A stretch of 64,000 bases of DNA from Serratia proteamaculans (lineage in GTDB: Bacteria > Pseudomonadota > Gammaproteobacteria > Enterobacterales > Enterobacteriaceae): the NCBI RefSeq assembly GCF_008830365.1, contig NZ_WBKI01000001.1:1612001-1676000 (forward strand). The letters are read 5' to 3'. Shown one piece after another: positions 40,343 through 49,269 of the stretch. Below the pieces are notes generated by a model that ran no database searches, was not told the origin of the DNA, and saw nothing but the letters and a program-made list of their open reading frames with translations. The translations under genes were made by a program, and so were the position numbers. The stretch's first letter is position 1. The number at the start of each line of letters is the position of its first letter.

Positions 40343-41068
40343 ATGAATGCAGAATCATCCAGCCAAGCGCAAAACGTAGACCATCATGAAATCGCCAAGT
40401 TCGAGGCTGTGGCCTCACGCTGGTGGGATTTGGAAGGTGAATTCAAGCCGCTGCACCGTATCAACCCGCTGCGTCTGAACTACATCCTGCAGCGTGCCGG
40501 CGGCATTTTTGACAAAACCGTCCTCGACGTGGGCTGCGGCGGCGGCATTTTGGCGGAAAGCATGGCGCGCGAAGGCGCACAGGTCACCGGGCTGGACATG
40601 GGCGCCGAGCCGCTGCAGGTTGCCCGGCTGCACGCACTGGAAAGCGGCGTGAATGTAAACTACATACAGGAAACGGTGGAGAGCCATGCGCAGGCCAACC
40701 CACAACGCTATGACGTAGTGACCTGCATGGAAATGCTGGAGCACGTTCCCGATCCAGCTTCGGTGGTACGCGCCTGTGCTCACCTGGTCAAACCGGGTGG
40801 CCACGTGTTTTTCTCCACCATCAACCGCAACACCAAAGCCTGGCTGATGGCGGTGGTCGGTGCGGAATATATTCTGAAGATGGTGCCACAGGGCACCCAT
40901 GACCATAAGAAGTTCATCCGCCCTTCTGAGTTGATCGGCTGGGTTGACGGCACGCCGTTGCGCGAAAAGCATATGATTGGGCTGCATTACAACCCAATCA
41001 CCGACCATTTCAAGCTTGGCCGCAACGTTGATGTGAACTATATGGTACATACTCAGCACGAAGGCTGA
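40343..41068 (+). CDS. ubiG: UbiG, ubiquinone biosynthesis O-methyltransferase
   Basis: Carries out both O-methylation steps of ubiquinone synthesis with S-adenosylmethionine. It has 241 residues from the ATG at 40343 ([20 protein letters not shown], as in E. coli). SAM motif I is [13 protein letters not shown] at about 60-72 and post-motif LDMGAEPL follows; [11 protein letters not shown] is family-typical. AGGAG lies 12 bases upstream, which is long, but earlier in-frame starts have no homology. Confidence 0.96.
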   Translation: MNAESSSQAQNVDHHEIAKFEAVASRWWDLEGEFKPLHRINPLRLNYILQRAGGIFDKTVLDVGCGGGILAESMAREGAQVTGLDMGAEPLQVARLHALESGVNVNYIQETVESHAQANPQRYDVVTCMEMLEHVPDPASVVRACAHLVKPGGHVFFSTINRNTKAWLMAVVGAEYILKMVPQGTHDHKKFIRPSELIGWVDGTPLREKHMIGLHYNPITDHFKLGRNVDVNYMVHTQHEG

Positions 41069-41345
41069 GCCTTCCAAAGCGCGCCGGGACGGGCTTGTCC
41101 GTTTCGGTGCGCCGATAACATTAAGATAAATACCTGATTTTTCCGCTTTCGATCAAAATCACCGTTGTAAACAGTTTTTAAGAATATTAAATCAGATCAA
41201 TATGCCGTTTTTTTCTAACGTTTAATAAAGCGGCAAACGATCACGTTTTTCTGATTCTAAGGAAATTCTTATCCCGCTTATTGACAAGCTTGTCGCGCCA
41301 GTCACAGCGCGCACTGCGAAAGACAAGTCACATTTCACCCCCAAG

Positions 41346-41354
41346 TTATCCACA
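41346..41354 (+). promoter_or_regulatory. DnaA box upstream of nrdA
   Basis: TTATCCACA is the exact DnaA consensus. E. coli nrdAB also has DnaA boxes in its promoter, linking dNTP supply to replication initiation. Confidence 0.8.
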
Positions 41355-41424
41355 AATTAGGCCACTTTTGTTCACTTGCAAACGCCCTGTTTTCTCACTA
41401 TCTTGTTACCTCACCGACATACAA

Positions 41425-41440
41425 CCCCTATATATAGTGT
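41425..41440 (+). promoter_or_regulatory. Putative NrdR box upstream of nrdA
   Basis: CCCCTATATATAGTGT matches the second half of the NrdR consensus (ACACTATATATAGTGT-like) very well and the first half poorly. NrdR represses ribonucleotide reductase operons. I do not see a convincing partner box. Confidence 0.6.
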
Positions 41441-41505
41441 TTACATACTGAGCAGAGCTACTACACTTCTGCTTAGGGGCACCATACGGACAGGTAAAAC
41501 ACCAC

Positions 41506-43794
41506 ATGAACCAAAGTCTGCTTGTAACTAAACGCGATGGCCGTAAAGAGCGCATCAACCTCGACAAAATCCACCGTGTCATCGACTGGGCCGCGGAAGG
41601 GTTAAACAACGTCTCGGTTTCTCAAGTAGAGTTGCGTTCCCATATTCAGTTTTATGACGGCATCAAAACCGCTGATATTCATGAAACCATTATCAAAGCG
41701 GCAGCCGACCTGATCTCGCGCGACGCGCCGGACTATCAGTATCTGGCAGCACGCCTGGCCATCTTCCATCTGCGTAAAAAAGCTTACGACCAATTCGAGC
41801 CACCGAAGCTGCTCGCTCACGTAACGCGCATGGTAGAGATGGGCAAGTACGATAAGCATCTGCTGGAAGACTACAGCACTGAAGAGTTCGAGCAGATGGA
41901 CTCCTTTATCGATCACTGGCGTGATATGAACTTCTCCTACGCAGCCGTTAAGCAGCTGGAAGGGAAGTATCTGGTGCAGAACCGCGTTAGCGGCGAGATC
42001 TACGAGAGCGCACAGTTCCTGTATATCCTGGTGGCCGCGTGCCTGTTCTCCAACTACCCGCGTGATACCCGTCTGGACTACGTTAAACGTTTCTACGACG
42101 CGATCTCCACCTTCAAGATTTCACTGCCTACGCCAATCATGTCCGGCGTGCGCACCCCAACCCGCCAGTTCAGCTCTTGCGTGCTGATCGAGTGCGGCGA
42201 CAGCCTGGATTCCATCAACGCCACTTCCAGCGCCATTGTGAAATACGTTTCGCAACGCGCCGGTATCGGTATCAATGCCGGTCGTATTCGTGCGCTGGGC
42301 AGCCCAATCCGCGGTGGTGAAGCCTTCCATACCGGCTGTATCCCGTTCTACAAACATTTCCAGACCGCGGTGAAGTCCTGTTCTCAGGGCGGCGTGCGTG
42401 GTGGTGCAGCTACGCTGTTCTACCCGATGTGGCATCTGGAAGTTGAAAGCCTGTTGGTGCTGAAGAACAACCGTGGCGTTGAAGGCAACCGCGTACGCCA
42501 CATGGACTACGGCGTGCAGTTGAACCGCCTGATGTACCAGCGCCTGATCAAGGGCCAGGACATCACCCTGTTCAGCCCGTCTGACGTGCCGGGGCTGTAT
42601 GACGCGTTCTTCGCCAATCAGGACGAATTCGAACGTCTGTACACCCAGTACGAACAAGACAGCAGCATCCGCCAGAAACGCGTGAAAGCGGTTGAACTGT
42701 TCTCACTGATGATGCAGGAACGCGCTTCGACCGGCCGTATCTACATCCAGAACGTTGACCACTGCAACACCCACAGCCCGTTTGATCCGCAGATCGCGCC
42801 GGTACGTCAGTCCAACCTGTGCCTGGAAATCGCCCTGCCGACCAAGCCGCTGGATGACGTCAACGACGAAAACGGCGAAATCGCCCTGTGTACGCTGTCC
42901 GCCTTTAACCTGGGCGCCATCGAAAGCCTGGACGATCTGGAAGAGCTGGCTACCCTGGCAGTGCGTGCTCTGGATGCCCTGCTGGACTACCAGGACTACC
43001 CAATCAAAGCCGCTCACCGTGGCGCTATGGGTCGTCGCACCCTGGGTATCGGCGTGATCAACTACGCTTACTACCTGGCGAAAAACGGCGTTCGCTACTC
43101 CGACGGCAGCGCTAACGCCCTGACCCACAAGACTTTCGAAGCCATCCAGTACTACCTGCTGAAGGCCTCGAACCGTCTGGCTCAGGAACAAGGCGCCTGC
43201 CCGTGGTTCAATGAAACCACGTATTCACAGGGCATCCTGCCGATCGACACCTACAAGAAAGATCTTGATGTCATCTGCCAGGAACCACTGCACTACGACT
43301 GGGAAAGCCTGCGTAAAGAGATCAAGGAAACCGGTCTGCGCAACTCTACCCTGTCGGCGCTGATGCCTTCGGAAACCTCTTCGCAGATTTCCAACGCCAC
43401 TAACGGCATTGAGCCGCCACGCGGTCACATCAGTATAAAAGCGTCTAAAGACGGTATTCTACGCCAGGTGGTACCAGAATATGAGCGTCTGAAAAACGAC
43501 TACGAACTGCTGTGGGAAATGCCGAACAACGACGGCTACCTGCAACTGGTTGGTCTGATGCAGAAGTTTATCGACCAGTCGATCTCGGCCAACACCAACT
43601 ATGACCCAACCCGTTTCCCGGGCGGCAAGGTGCCAATGAAGCAGCTGTTGAAAGACCTGCTCACCACCTACAAGTTTGGTGTCAAGACGCTGTACTATCA
43701 GAACACCCGCGACGGTGCCGATGATATTCAGGAAGATTTACTGCCGGCCAAAGGCGGCGATGACGACTGCGAAAGCGGCGCCTGCAAGATCTAA
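41506..43794 (+). CDS. nrdA: Class Ia ribonucleoside-diphosphate reductase, alpha subunit NrdA
   Basis: The catalytic subunit that reduces ribonucleoside diphosphates, 762 residues (E. coli 761). An ATP-cone (LLVTKRDGRKERINLDK) forms the N-terminus for allosteric dATP/ATP control. Active-site motifs are QFSSCVLIECGD, QSNLCLEIALP and the C-terminal redox pair CESGACKI. Codon use is highly biased, as for an abundant protein. It is followed by nrdB after a 68-base spacer with a hairpin. Confidence 0.98.
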   Translation: MNQSLLVTKRDGRKERINLDKIHRVIDWAAEGLNNVSVSQVELRSHIQFYDGIKTADIHETIIKAAADLISRDAPDYQYLAARLAIFHLRKKAYDQFEPPKLLAHVTRMVEMGKYDKHLLEDYSTEEFEQMDSFIDHWRDMNFSYAAVKQLEGKYLVQNRVSGEIYESAQFLYILVAACLFSNYPRDTRLDYVKRFYDAISTFKISLPTPIMSGVRTPTRQFSSCVLIECGDSLDSINATSSAIVKYVSQRAGIGINAGRIRALGSPIRGGEAFHTGCIPFYKHFQTAVKSCSQGGVRGGAATLFYPMWHLEVESLLVLKNNRGVEGNRVRHMDYGVQLNRLMYQRLIKGQDITLFSPSDVPGLYDAFFANQDEFERLYTQYEQDSSIRQKRVKAVELFSLMMQERASTGRIYIQNVDHCNTHSPFDPQIAPVRQSNLCLEIALPTKPLDDVNDENGEIALCTLSAFNLGAIESLDDLEELATLAVRALDALLDYQDYPIKAAHRGAMGRRTLGIGVINYAYYLAKNGVRYSDGSANALTHKTFEAIQYYLLKASNRLAQEQGACPWFNETTYSQGILPIDTYKKDLDVICQEPLHYDWESLRKEIKETGLRNSTLSALMPSETSSQISNATNGIEPPRGHISIKASKDGILRQVVPEYERLKNDYELLWEMPNNDGYLQLVGLMQKFIDQSISANTNYDPTRFPGGKVPMKQLLKDLLTTYKFGVKTLYYQNTRDGADDIQEDLLPAKGGDDDCESGACKI

Positions 43795-43807
43795 AGTTTG
43801 ACACAGC

Positions 43808-43828
43808 GGGCCGGAACTCTTCCGGCCC
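43808..43828 (+). other. Hairpin in the nrdA-nrdB spacer
   Basis: GGGCCGGA and TCCGGCCC form a perfect 8-bp stem with a 5-base loop, 13 bases after the nrdA stop. The following CTTCATTT is a poor terminator, so it may adjust the nrdA:nrdB ratio or protect the nrdA message. Confidence 0.55.
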
Positions 43829-43862
43829 CTTCATTTAGCCACGTTACGATGGATTCAGGCTT

Positions 43863-44993
43863 ATGGCTTACACCACATTTTCTCAGAACAAAAACAACCA
43901 GTTGCTGGAGCCGATGTTTTTCGGTCAGTCGGTTAACGTTGCGCGTTTCGATCAGCAAAAACATGAAATTTTCGAAAAGCTGATTGAGAAGCAACTGTCC
44001 TTCTTCTGGCGTCCGGAAGAAGTGGACGTTTCACGCGACCGTATCGACTATCAGGCGCTGCCGGAACATGAAAAACACATTTTCATCAGCAACCTGAAAT
44101 ATCAGACGCTGCTCGATTCGATCCAGGGCCGCAGCCCGAACGTCGCCCTGCTGCCGCTGATCTCGATCCCGGAGCTCGAAACCTGGATAGAAACCTGGTC
44201 CTTCTCCGAGACGATTCACTCACGTTCCTACACCCACATCATCCGTAACATCGTCAACGATCCGGCGGTGGTGTTTGACGACATCGTCACCAACGAAGAG
44301 ATCCTCAAGCGCGCGAAAGACATCTCCGGCTACTACGACGATCTGATCGAGATGACCGGTTACTATCATCTGCTGGGTGAAGGCACGCATCAGGTCAACG
44401 GTAAAACCGTGACCGTTACCCTGCGCGCATTAAAGAAACAACTCTATCTGTGCCTGATGAGCGTTAACGCACTGGAAGCCATCCGCTTCTACGTCAGCTT
44501 CGCCTGTTCGTTTGCCTTCGCGGAACGTGAATTGATGGAAGGCAATGCCAAAATCATCAAGCTGATCGCCCGTGACGAAGCGCTGCACCTGACCGGCACC
44601 CAGCATATGCTGAACCTGATGCGTTCCGGCGCAGATGATCCGGAGATGGCGGAAATCGCCGTTGAGTGTCAGCAGCAATGTTATGACCTGTTCGTGCTGG
44701 CGGCCGAGCAGGAAAAAGAGTGGGCAGAATACCTGTTCCGTGACGGCTCGATGATCGGCCTGAACAAAGACATTCTTTGCCAGTATGTGGAATACATCAC
44801 CAATATCCGTATGCAGGCAGTCGGTCTCGGCCTGCCGTTCGCAACCCGCTCTAACCCGATCCCGTGGATCAACGCCTGGTTAGTGTCAGACAACGTTCAG
44901 GTGGCACCGCAAGAAGTAGAAGTCAGCTCCTACCTGGTCGGCCAGATCGACTCGGAAGTGCATGCCGACGACCTGAGCGACTTCGAACTCTAA
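43863..44993 (+). CDS. nrdB: Class Ia ribonucleotide reductase, beta subunit NrdB
   Basis: The diiron-tyrosyl radical subunit, 376 residues as in E. coli. Iron-ligand motifs are visible: WRPEEVD, EKHIF near 116, [11 protein letters not shown], and [12 protein letters not shown]. The radical Tyr lies in [12 protein letters not shown]. The C-terminal tail (SDFEL) matches the peptide that docks on NrdA. It is followed three bases later by yfaE. Confidence 0.97.
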   Translation: MAYTTFSQNKNNQLLEPMFFGQSVNVARFDQQKHEIFEKLIEKQLSFFWRPEEVDVSRDRIDYQALPEHEKHIFISNLKYQTLLDSIQGRSPNVALLPLISIPELETWIETWSFSETIHSRSYTHIIRNIVNDPAVVFDDIVTNEEILKRAKDISGYYDDLIEMTGYYHLLGEGTHQVNGKTVTVTLRALKKQLYLCLMSVNALEAIRFYVSFACSFAFAERELMEGNAKIIKLIARDEALHLTGTQHMLNLMRSGADDPEMAEIAVECQQQCYDLFVLAAEQEKEWAEYLFRDGSMIGLNKDILCQYVEYITNIRMQAVGLGLPFATRSNPIPWINAWLVSDNVQVAPQEVEVSSYLVGQIDSEVHADDLSDFEL

Positions 44994-44996
44994 GCG

Positions 44997-45257
44997 ATGG
45001 CATCATCAATCGTCACGCTGCGTGCCACCGGCACGCAGCTATCCTGCCCCAAAAGTGAAGGCTGCCTGCTGGACGTGCTGGAATTGCACGACGTTGAAGT
45101 GGAATACCAGTGCCGTTCCGGCTATTGCGGTGCCTGCCGTCTGAAGTTGGTGAAAGGTGAAGTGATTTACCATCAACAACCGCTGGCATTTATCAACGAC
45201 GGTGAAATCCTGCCTTGCTGCTGCATGCCACTGACCGATATCGAGCTGGAACTCTAA
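44997..45257 (+). CDS. yfaE: YfaE, 2Fe-2S ferredoxin for NrdB cofactor maintenance
   Basis: An 86-residue plant-type 2Fe-2S ferredoxin that supplies electrons to rebuild the diiron-tyrosyl radical of NrdB. Cluster ligands are Cys39, Cys44, Cys47 (CRSGYCGAC) and one of Cys74-76 (PCCCMP). It starts three bases after nrdB, consistent with cotranscription. Confidence 0.94.
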   Translation: MASSIVTLRATGTQLSCPKSEGCLLDVLELHDVEVEYQCRSGYCGACRLKLVKGEVIYHQQPLAFINDGEILPCCCMPLTDIELEL

Positions 45258-45287
45258 TTTTCAAGAGTGTTCTTCAATCACCTAAAT

Positions 45288-45412
45288 ATACCCTATGACT
45301 TTCGAATTGCAGCTAGGCGGCCAGGGTGTAAATCCCCAGGAGCTTACTTAGGTAAGTGACTGGGGGGCGCACCTGCAGCCAACAACGCTGCAGCTCGAAA
45401 GGCGACGGGTAT
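45288..45412. repeat. ERIC (enterobacterial repetitive intergenic consensus) element
   Basis: A 125-base element bounded by ATACCC and GGGTAT. The core AATCCCCAGGAGCTTAC, GTAAGTGACTGGGG, GCAGCCAAC and the end CGACGGGTAT match the ERIC consensus used in typing primers. It lies between yfaE and a hok-like toxin start and appears to have replaced the toxin's C-terminal half. ERICs move and spread by an unknown route and fold into RNA hairpins. Confidence 0.9.
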
Positions 45413-45472
45413 GAATACCAAAACCGTAATACATACAACAGTTAACGCGTGAAACACATGCTTTAACCGCAT
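45344..45472 (-). pseudogene. Truncated Hok/Gef-type membrane toxin
   Basis: An ATG at 45472 with a strong AAGGAGG upstream starts MRLKHVFHALTVVCITVLVF, closely matching the N-terminal membrane helix of Hok/Gef toxins (compare ALIVICITAVV in Gef). From residue 21 the frame runs into the ERIC element and stops at residue 42, so the usual TRKxLCE segment and C-terminal half are missing. The upstream leader also resembles hok loci. I read it as a type I toxin-antitoxin remnant broken by ERIC. Confidence 0.65.
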
Positions 45473-45695
45473 GCAGCCTCCTTGCTGTGAAGGGGCTACC
45501 ATAACGGTGTCTAGGCGTTAGGGCAGCCCCATTCTGATTGATAGTCAGTTTGGGGCTTTCATCTATCCGCCTTGCCACACAATGCTCAAGACGAATAGTC
45601 TCAAGCACCCGCAGCGATTGTAACAGCCTATCTTCAACGCGATAACCCCTTATAATATTATGATTAATAAGGGATATATCACTACCATCAAGCAT
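45348..45695 (-). other. mok-like overlapping frame of the hok remnant
   Basis: A frame of up to 115 codons starts at 45695 and overlaps the Hok start in a different register, the arrangement of mok in hok/sok loci, where mok translation is needed for hok translation. It includes LLQSLRVLETIRLEHC and runs into the ERIC. It need not be a functional protein. It begins four bases beyond the yfaY stop. Confidence 0.4.
45526..45556. other. Hairpin of the hok/sok-like leader
   Basis: GCCCCA/TGGGGC and CTGA/TCAG form a two-part stem with a symmetric 2-base internal loop and a 7-base apical loop (45538-45544). In hok loci a similar GC-clamped hairpin holds the region where Sok antisense RNA pairs. 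No sok promoter could be placed with confidence. Confidence 0.45.
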
Positions 45696-45698
45696 TCT

Positions 45699-46895
45699 CT
45701 ACTCAATAATCTCGACAATCTCCAGCCAGCCATTCTTCCCGCACACTGGCCCCCCGTTCAGCCAGCGCCGCAGCATGTCCAGCGCCAACATCGCCACCGA
45801 CTCCTGCCGCAGACGCAAACCATGACGCGCTGCCCGGTAACGCACCGTCTGCCCGATACCGCCTTTTGGCGTATGCAACACCACACTCACCTGATCACCG
45901 CTCATGGCACTGACCGCCAGCGCCAGCGGTGCCCCAGTCAGCTCCGCCAGAGATCGAGCGCGGGCCAGCGTGGTTTCCAGCGTTTCCACACAGTGCGACG
46001 GTAGCAGTTCGCCACCGGCCAGCGGTGCACCTTCGGTCTGCAACTGCAGATTGATCAATCCGGCACTGAACTGTTCGCTCAGCGCCAGCTTCAATCCCTG
46101 CTGGTTCAAGCGTTGCGTCAATACTGCCGGCAGGCCAATAGTCCCCTCAAACAGAGTGTTATCCCCCGCCACCTGACGCACCCGTTCCCATGCCTGCTCC
46201 ATCGCTGCTCGCTGGGTCACCGGGCCGGTTAACTTCAGTTCAATGATCGGGCTGGAAGAGCGGTAGCCCATTACCACGTCTGCCGGCAGCGGCATGCCAT
46301 CCAGCGCGGCGGCCAGATCGCTCTCCGAGGTGCCAAAAGTGGTTAAACGCAGGCACAGCGGGGGTGCCGGTAAGGTAAAGCGCTCACGCAGACGCGGTAC
46401 GATTTGCTGCTCGACCATCACTTTGAATTCAGAAGGCACGCCAGGGGTGAAAAACATCGTGCATCGGTTCAGCTTCAAGGCGAAGCCGCAGGCGGTACCG
46501 ACTGGGTTATCAAGCATCTCGGCGTTAGCCGGGATCAGCGCCTGTTTACGGTTTGAAGCCGCCATCGGCCGCCCACGCTCGGCAAAATAAGCCTCAATAC
46601 GCGCCATCCATTCGGCATGTTCAACCAACTCAACGCCACAAGCGGTGGCCGCCGCCAGCGCGCTAAGATCGTCACTGGTCGGCCCCAGCCCCCCGTTAAC
46701 GATCAGCACATCGGCGATGTGACTGCGCTCCTGTAATGTTTCGATCAAAGAGGAGAGACTGTCCCCCACCGTTTCGCGCCCGCTCATCGGCATACCCTGC
46801 TGAAACAGATAGTCTGCCAGCCAGGCGGCGTTGGTATCTATAATTTGCCCATGCAGCACCTCATCACCGGTGCTGAGCATCTCCACCCTTAACAT
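45699..46895 (-). CDS. yfaY: YfaY, CinA-like protein (NMN deamidase-related)
   Basis: A 398-residue member of the CinA/YfaY family (E. coli YfaY 400). The N-terminal MoCF-like domain shows STGDEVLHGQI, VNGGLGPTSDD and FFTPGVPSEFKVM; the C-terminal CinA-like domain is degenerate, as in E. coli. The ATG at 46895 (MLRVEMLSTGDEV) has GGGAGAG upstream and matches the homologue; the frame opens five codons earlier. Its activity is unproven; related PncC and CinA proteins deamidate NMN. Confidence 0.9.
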   Translation of the reverse strand: MLRVEMLSTGDEVLHGQIIDTNAAWLADYLFQQGMPMSGRETVGDSLSSLIETLQERSHIADVLIVNGGLGPTSDDLSALAAATACGVELVEHAEWMARIEAYFAERGRPMAASNRKQALIPANAEMLDNPVGTACGFALKLNRCTMFFTPGVPSEFKVMVEQQIVPRLRERFTLPAPPLCLRLTTFGTSESDLAAALDGMPLPADVVMGYRSSSPIIELKLTGPVTQRAAMEQAWERVRQVAGDNTLFEGTIGLPAVLTQRLNQQGLKLALSEQFSAGLINLQLQTEGAPLAGGELLPSHCVETLETTLARARSLAELTGAPLALAVSAMSGDQVSVVLHTPKGGIGQTVRYRAARHGLRLRQESVAMLALDMLRRWLNGGPVCGKNGWLEIVEIIE

Positions 46896-47016
46896 TGATC
46901 TCTCCCACATTTTCTGATCATTCCACTATAGAAGCCCGGAAATAAGTTTTCACTAAGCATCAGCGGATAATTTCTGTCGAAGGCACTTTTTTGCGATATT
47001 ACGCGGCCCATCAGGA

Positions 47017-47034
47017 TGTAAACATAAGTTAACA
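47017..47034 (+). promoter_or_regulatory. TyrR box upstream of tyrP
   Basis: TGTAAACATAAGTTAACA matches the TyrR consensus TGTAAAN6TTTACA at all but one position. It sits about 60 bases before the predicted transcription start, the place of the strong TyrR box in E. coli tyrP. Confidence 0.8.
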
Positions 47035-47051
47035 TCTTCCGTAACGCCCGT

Positions 47052-47080
47052 TTGACACAAAATAATCCATCCACTATCCT
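47052..47080 (+). promoter_or_regulatory. Sigma-70 promoter of tyrP
   Basis: TTGACA at 47052-47057 and TATCCT at 47075-47080 are separated by exactly 17 bases. Confidence 0.7.
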
Positions 47081-47139
47081 GCCGCACATAGCATGGGTTA
47101 CCTATAATTTTACAAAATCTTTGGCTGGTAGAGAAAAAC

Positions 47140-48348
47140 GTGAAAAATCGTACGCTTGGCAGTGTTTTTATCGTGGCGGGAACCACCATTGGCGCAGGGA
47201 TGTTGGCAATGCCACTGGCAGCTGCCGGTGTCGGCTTTGGCGTCACGCTGGGTCTGTTGGTCGGACTGTGGTTGTTGATGTGTTATACCGCGCTGCTGCT
47301 GGTTGAGGTTTATCAGCATGAGCAAGCCGGTACCGGCCTCGGCACACTGGCAAAACGCTACCTTGGCGGCGGGGGCCAATGGCTGACCAGTTTCAGCATG
47401 ATGTTCCTGATGTATGCCCTGACCGCCGCCTATATCAGCGGCGCCGGCGAATTGCTGGCGACCAGCATCAGCCAATGGACCTCACAGGATTTCCCCACCA
47501 CGCTCGGCGTGTTGTTGTTTACTCTGGTAGCCGGCGGTGTCGTCTGCATAGGCACCCATTCGGTCGACTTGTTTAACCGTATCCTGTTCAGTGCCAAAGT
47601 GGTGTTCCTGATCGTCATGCTGGGCCTGATGTTACCCAATATCCATCAAACCAACCTGATGACCCTGCCGCTGGAACAGGGACTGGCGCTGTCGGCCATC
47701 CCGGTGATCTTCACTTCGTTTGGCTTCCACGGCAGCGTGCCCAGCATTGTTAACTATATGGGCGGCAATATCCGCAAGCTGCGCTGGGTATTCATTATCG
47801 GCAGTGCCATTCCGCTGGTGGCCTATATCTTCTGGCAGTTGGCGACTCTCGGCAGCATCAGCTCCACCACTTTCGTGGGCATTTTGGCGCAGCAAGCCGG
47901 TCTGAACGGACTGTTGCAGGCAGTACGCGACGTCGTGGCGTCCCCACATGTCGAACTGGCGGTGCATCTGTTTGCCGATCTGGCGCTGGCCACTTCGTTC
48001 CTTGGCGTAGCGCTCGGACTGTTTGATTTCCTGGCTGACCTGTTTAAGCGCCAGGATAACGTGCGGGGTCGTCTGCAGACCGGGGTCATTACCTTCTTGC
48101 CGCCGTTGGCTTTCGCCCTGTTCTATCCGCGAGGCTTTGTGTTGGCTCTGGGCTTTGCCGCCATCGCGCTGGCGGTGCTGGCGCTGTTATTACCGTCACT
48201 ACTGGTGTGGAAAACCCGTCAGCAGCATCAGGCAAAATACCGCGTCTGGGGTGGCACACCGGCATTGGCACTGGTGTTTGTCTGCGGGATAACGGTGATT
48301 GCCATTCAGTTGGGCATCGCCAGCGGCATCCTGCCTGCAGTAGGGTAA
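47140..48348 (+). CDS. tyrP: TyrP, tyrosine-specific transporter
   Basis: A proton-coupled aromatic amino acid permease of 402 residues with about eleven membrane segments. The start [21 protein letters not shown] is identical to E. coli TyrP over this stretch and the resemblance continues, so tyrosine is the likely substrate. The start codon is GTG at 47140, with only a weak GGTAGAG upstream. A TyrR box and a good promoter precede it. E. coli tyrP is elsewhere, so this gene is locally inserted between yfaY and yfaZ. Confidence 0.95.
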   Translation: MKNRTLGSVFIVAGTTIGAGMLAMPLAAAGVGFGVTLGLLVGLWLLMCYTALLLVEVYQHEQAGTGLGTLAKRYLGGGGQWLTSFSMMFLMYALTAAYISGAGELLATSISQWTSQDFPTTLGVLLFTLVAGGVVCIGTHSVDLFNRILFSAKVVFLIVMLGLMLPNIHQTNLMTLPLEQGLALSAIPVIFTSFGFHGSVPSIVNYMGGNIRKLRWVFIIGSAIPLVAYIFWQLATLGSISSTTFVGILAQQAGLNGLLQAVRDVVASPHVELAVHLFADLALATSFLGVALGLFDFLADLFKRQDNVRGRLQTGVITFLPPLAFALFYPRGFVLALGFAAIALAVLALLLPSLLVWKTRQQHQAKYRVWGGTPALALVFVCGITVIAIQLGIASGILPAVG

Positions 48349-48363
48349 TAGATTGGTCGATAA

Positions 48364-48392
48364 AACAAAGGGGCCGATTGGCCCCTTTGTTG
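48364..48392. terminator. Terminator between tyrP and yfaZ
   Basis: ACAAAGGGGCC and GGCCCCTTTGT form a perfect 11-bp stem with a GATT loop. It lies between convergent genes and may serve both. Confidence 0.88.
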
Positions 48393-48398
48393 TTGGTA

Positions 48399-48944
48399 TC
48401 AGAAGCTCAGACCTACACCTACATAGGGGCCATCGGCCAGGGTGTTGTCACGATGCCCGTCTTTCCCTTCCATCTTAATGTAGCGATAACCTACATCTAC
48501 GCTGAGCGGGCGGAATATATTCCAGCGCAGGCCGCCGCTGGCTTCGTTATACGCCTTCACTCCGCTGGTCAGTGAATCCGGAGCAAAATAGCCTTCGCCA
48601 TGCAGGCTGAAGTAACGGCTGATAGCCCAGTCCAGGCCGCCGCCCAATGCCAATGCGCCACCGTTATCGCCATCTTTCGGGCTCAAATACAGTGCCTTGC
48701 CGCCCACAGTCGCGGTCAGCGGCCCAAGCGGCAGGCCAAAATTCAACCCGAGGCTGCCAACGTTGCCGTTATGATCGCTGCGCGCCCAGTTGCCGGTTAG
48801 TCCCAACCCGGTGGTCCCGGTGTCCTGGCCAAAGCCAAGGTTGGTGTAGTGCTGCCCGGCTTCACCCGACAGGCTGAGAGCGCTCGCCGCACCGGTCACA
48901 AACAGCATGCTTGCTGCGCAGGCCACCAAAGTCTTTTTCATCAT
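48399..48944 (-). CDS. yfaZ: YfaZ family outer-membrane protein
   Basis: A 181-residue protein (E. coli 180) with a 22-residue signal peptide ending ASA. The mature part has alternating polar and hydrophobic strands and ends in Phe (YVGVGLSF), typical of a small outer-membrane beta-barrel. Function is unknown. It lies near yfaY as in E. coli, with tyrP inserted between. Confidence 0.9.
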   Translation of the reverse strand: MMKKTLVACAASMLFVTGAASALSLSGEAGQHYTNLGFGQDTGTTGLGLTGNWARSDHNGNVGSLGLNFGLPLGPLTATVGGKALYLSPKDGDNGGALALGGGLDWAISRYFSLHGEGYFAPDSLTSGVKAYNEASGGLRWNIFRPLSVDVGYRYIKMEGKDGHRDNTLADGPYVGVGLSF

Positions 48945-49269
48945 CTATCCCTCTTGCTGCTTCATCCATTGCGAATGATATGAGTTAACCCGTAATAATA
49001 CCGTCACAAGTCTATACCAAAGCACAACCAGTCCTTAAGGGATAAATCCTTAATTAATCAAACAAATGTAAAGTTTTGCAAGCAAAGCGCATCTCCCCTG
49101 GGGCAATGGCAACGATAACTCAGACCTATTTGCCGCGAGCGTTCAATAGGGCTACAACTAGTAGTGGTATTGACCTAAGTCAGGGTAACCGTTCCCTGCT
49201 GAATTATGATGATGAACGCTTAATTCGCCCGAGTTTTCACTCGATTGCACTAAGTTTAAGGAGCAAGTG
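48945..49269. other. yfaZ / katA divergent intergenic region
   Basis: A 325-base region that must hold both promoters. A partial OxyR-like ATAG...CTA element is near 49148-49163 but the spacing is wrong for a site. I see no small gene that I can support. Confidence 0.35.

Larger units (their letters stand above)
41069..41505. other. ubiG-nrdA intergenic control region
   Basis: A 437-base gap. A GC-rich imperfect hairpin near 41080-41114 may end the ubiG transcript. The nrdA promoter part contains a perfect DnaA box at 41346-41354 and an NrdR-like box at 41425-41440. No protein gene is seen. Confidence 0.6.

Noticed and set aside
49148..49163. OxyR-like half-site upstream of katA
   Set aside because: The ATAG...CTA spacing is one base off the consensus and no second half-site follows.
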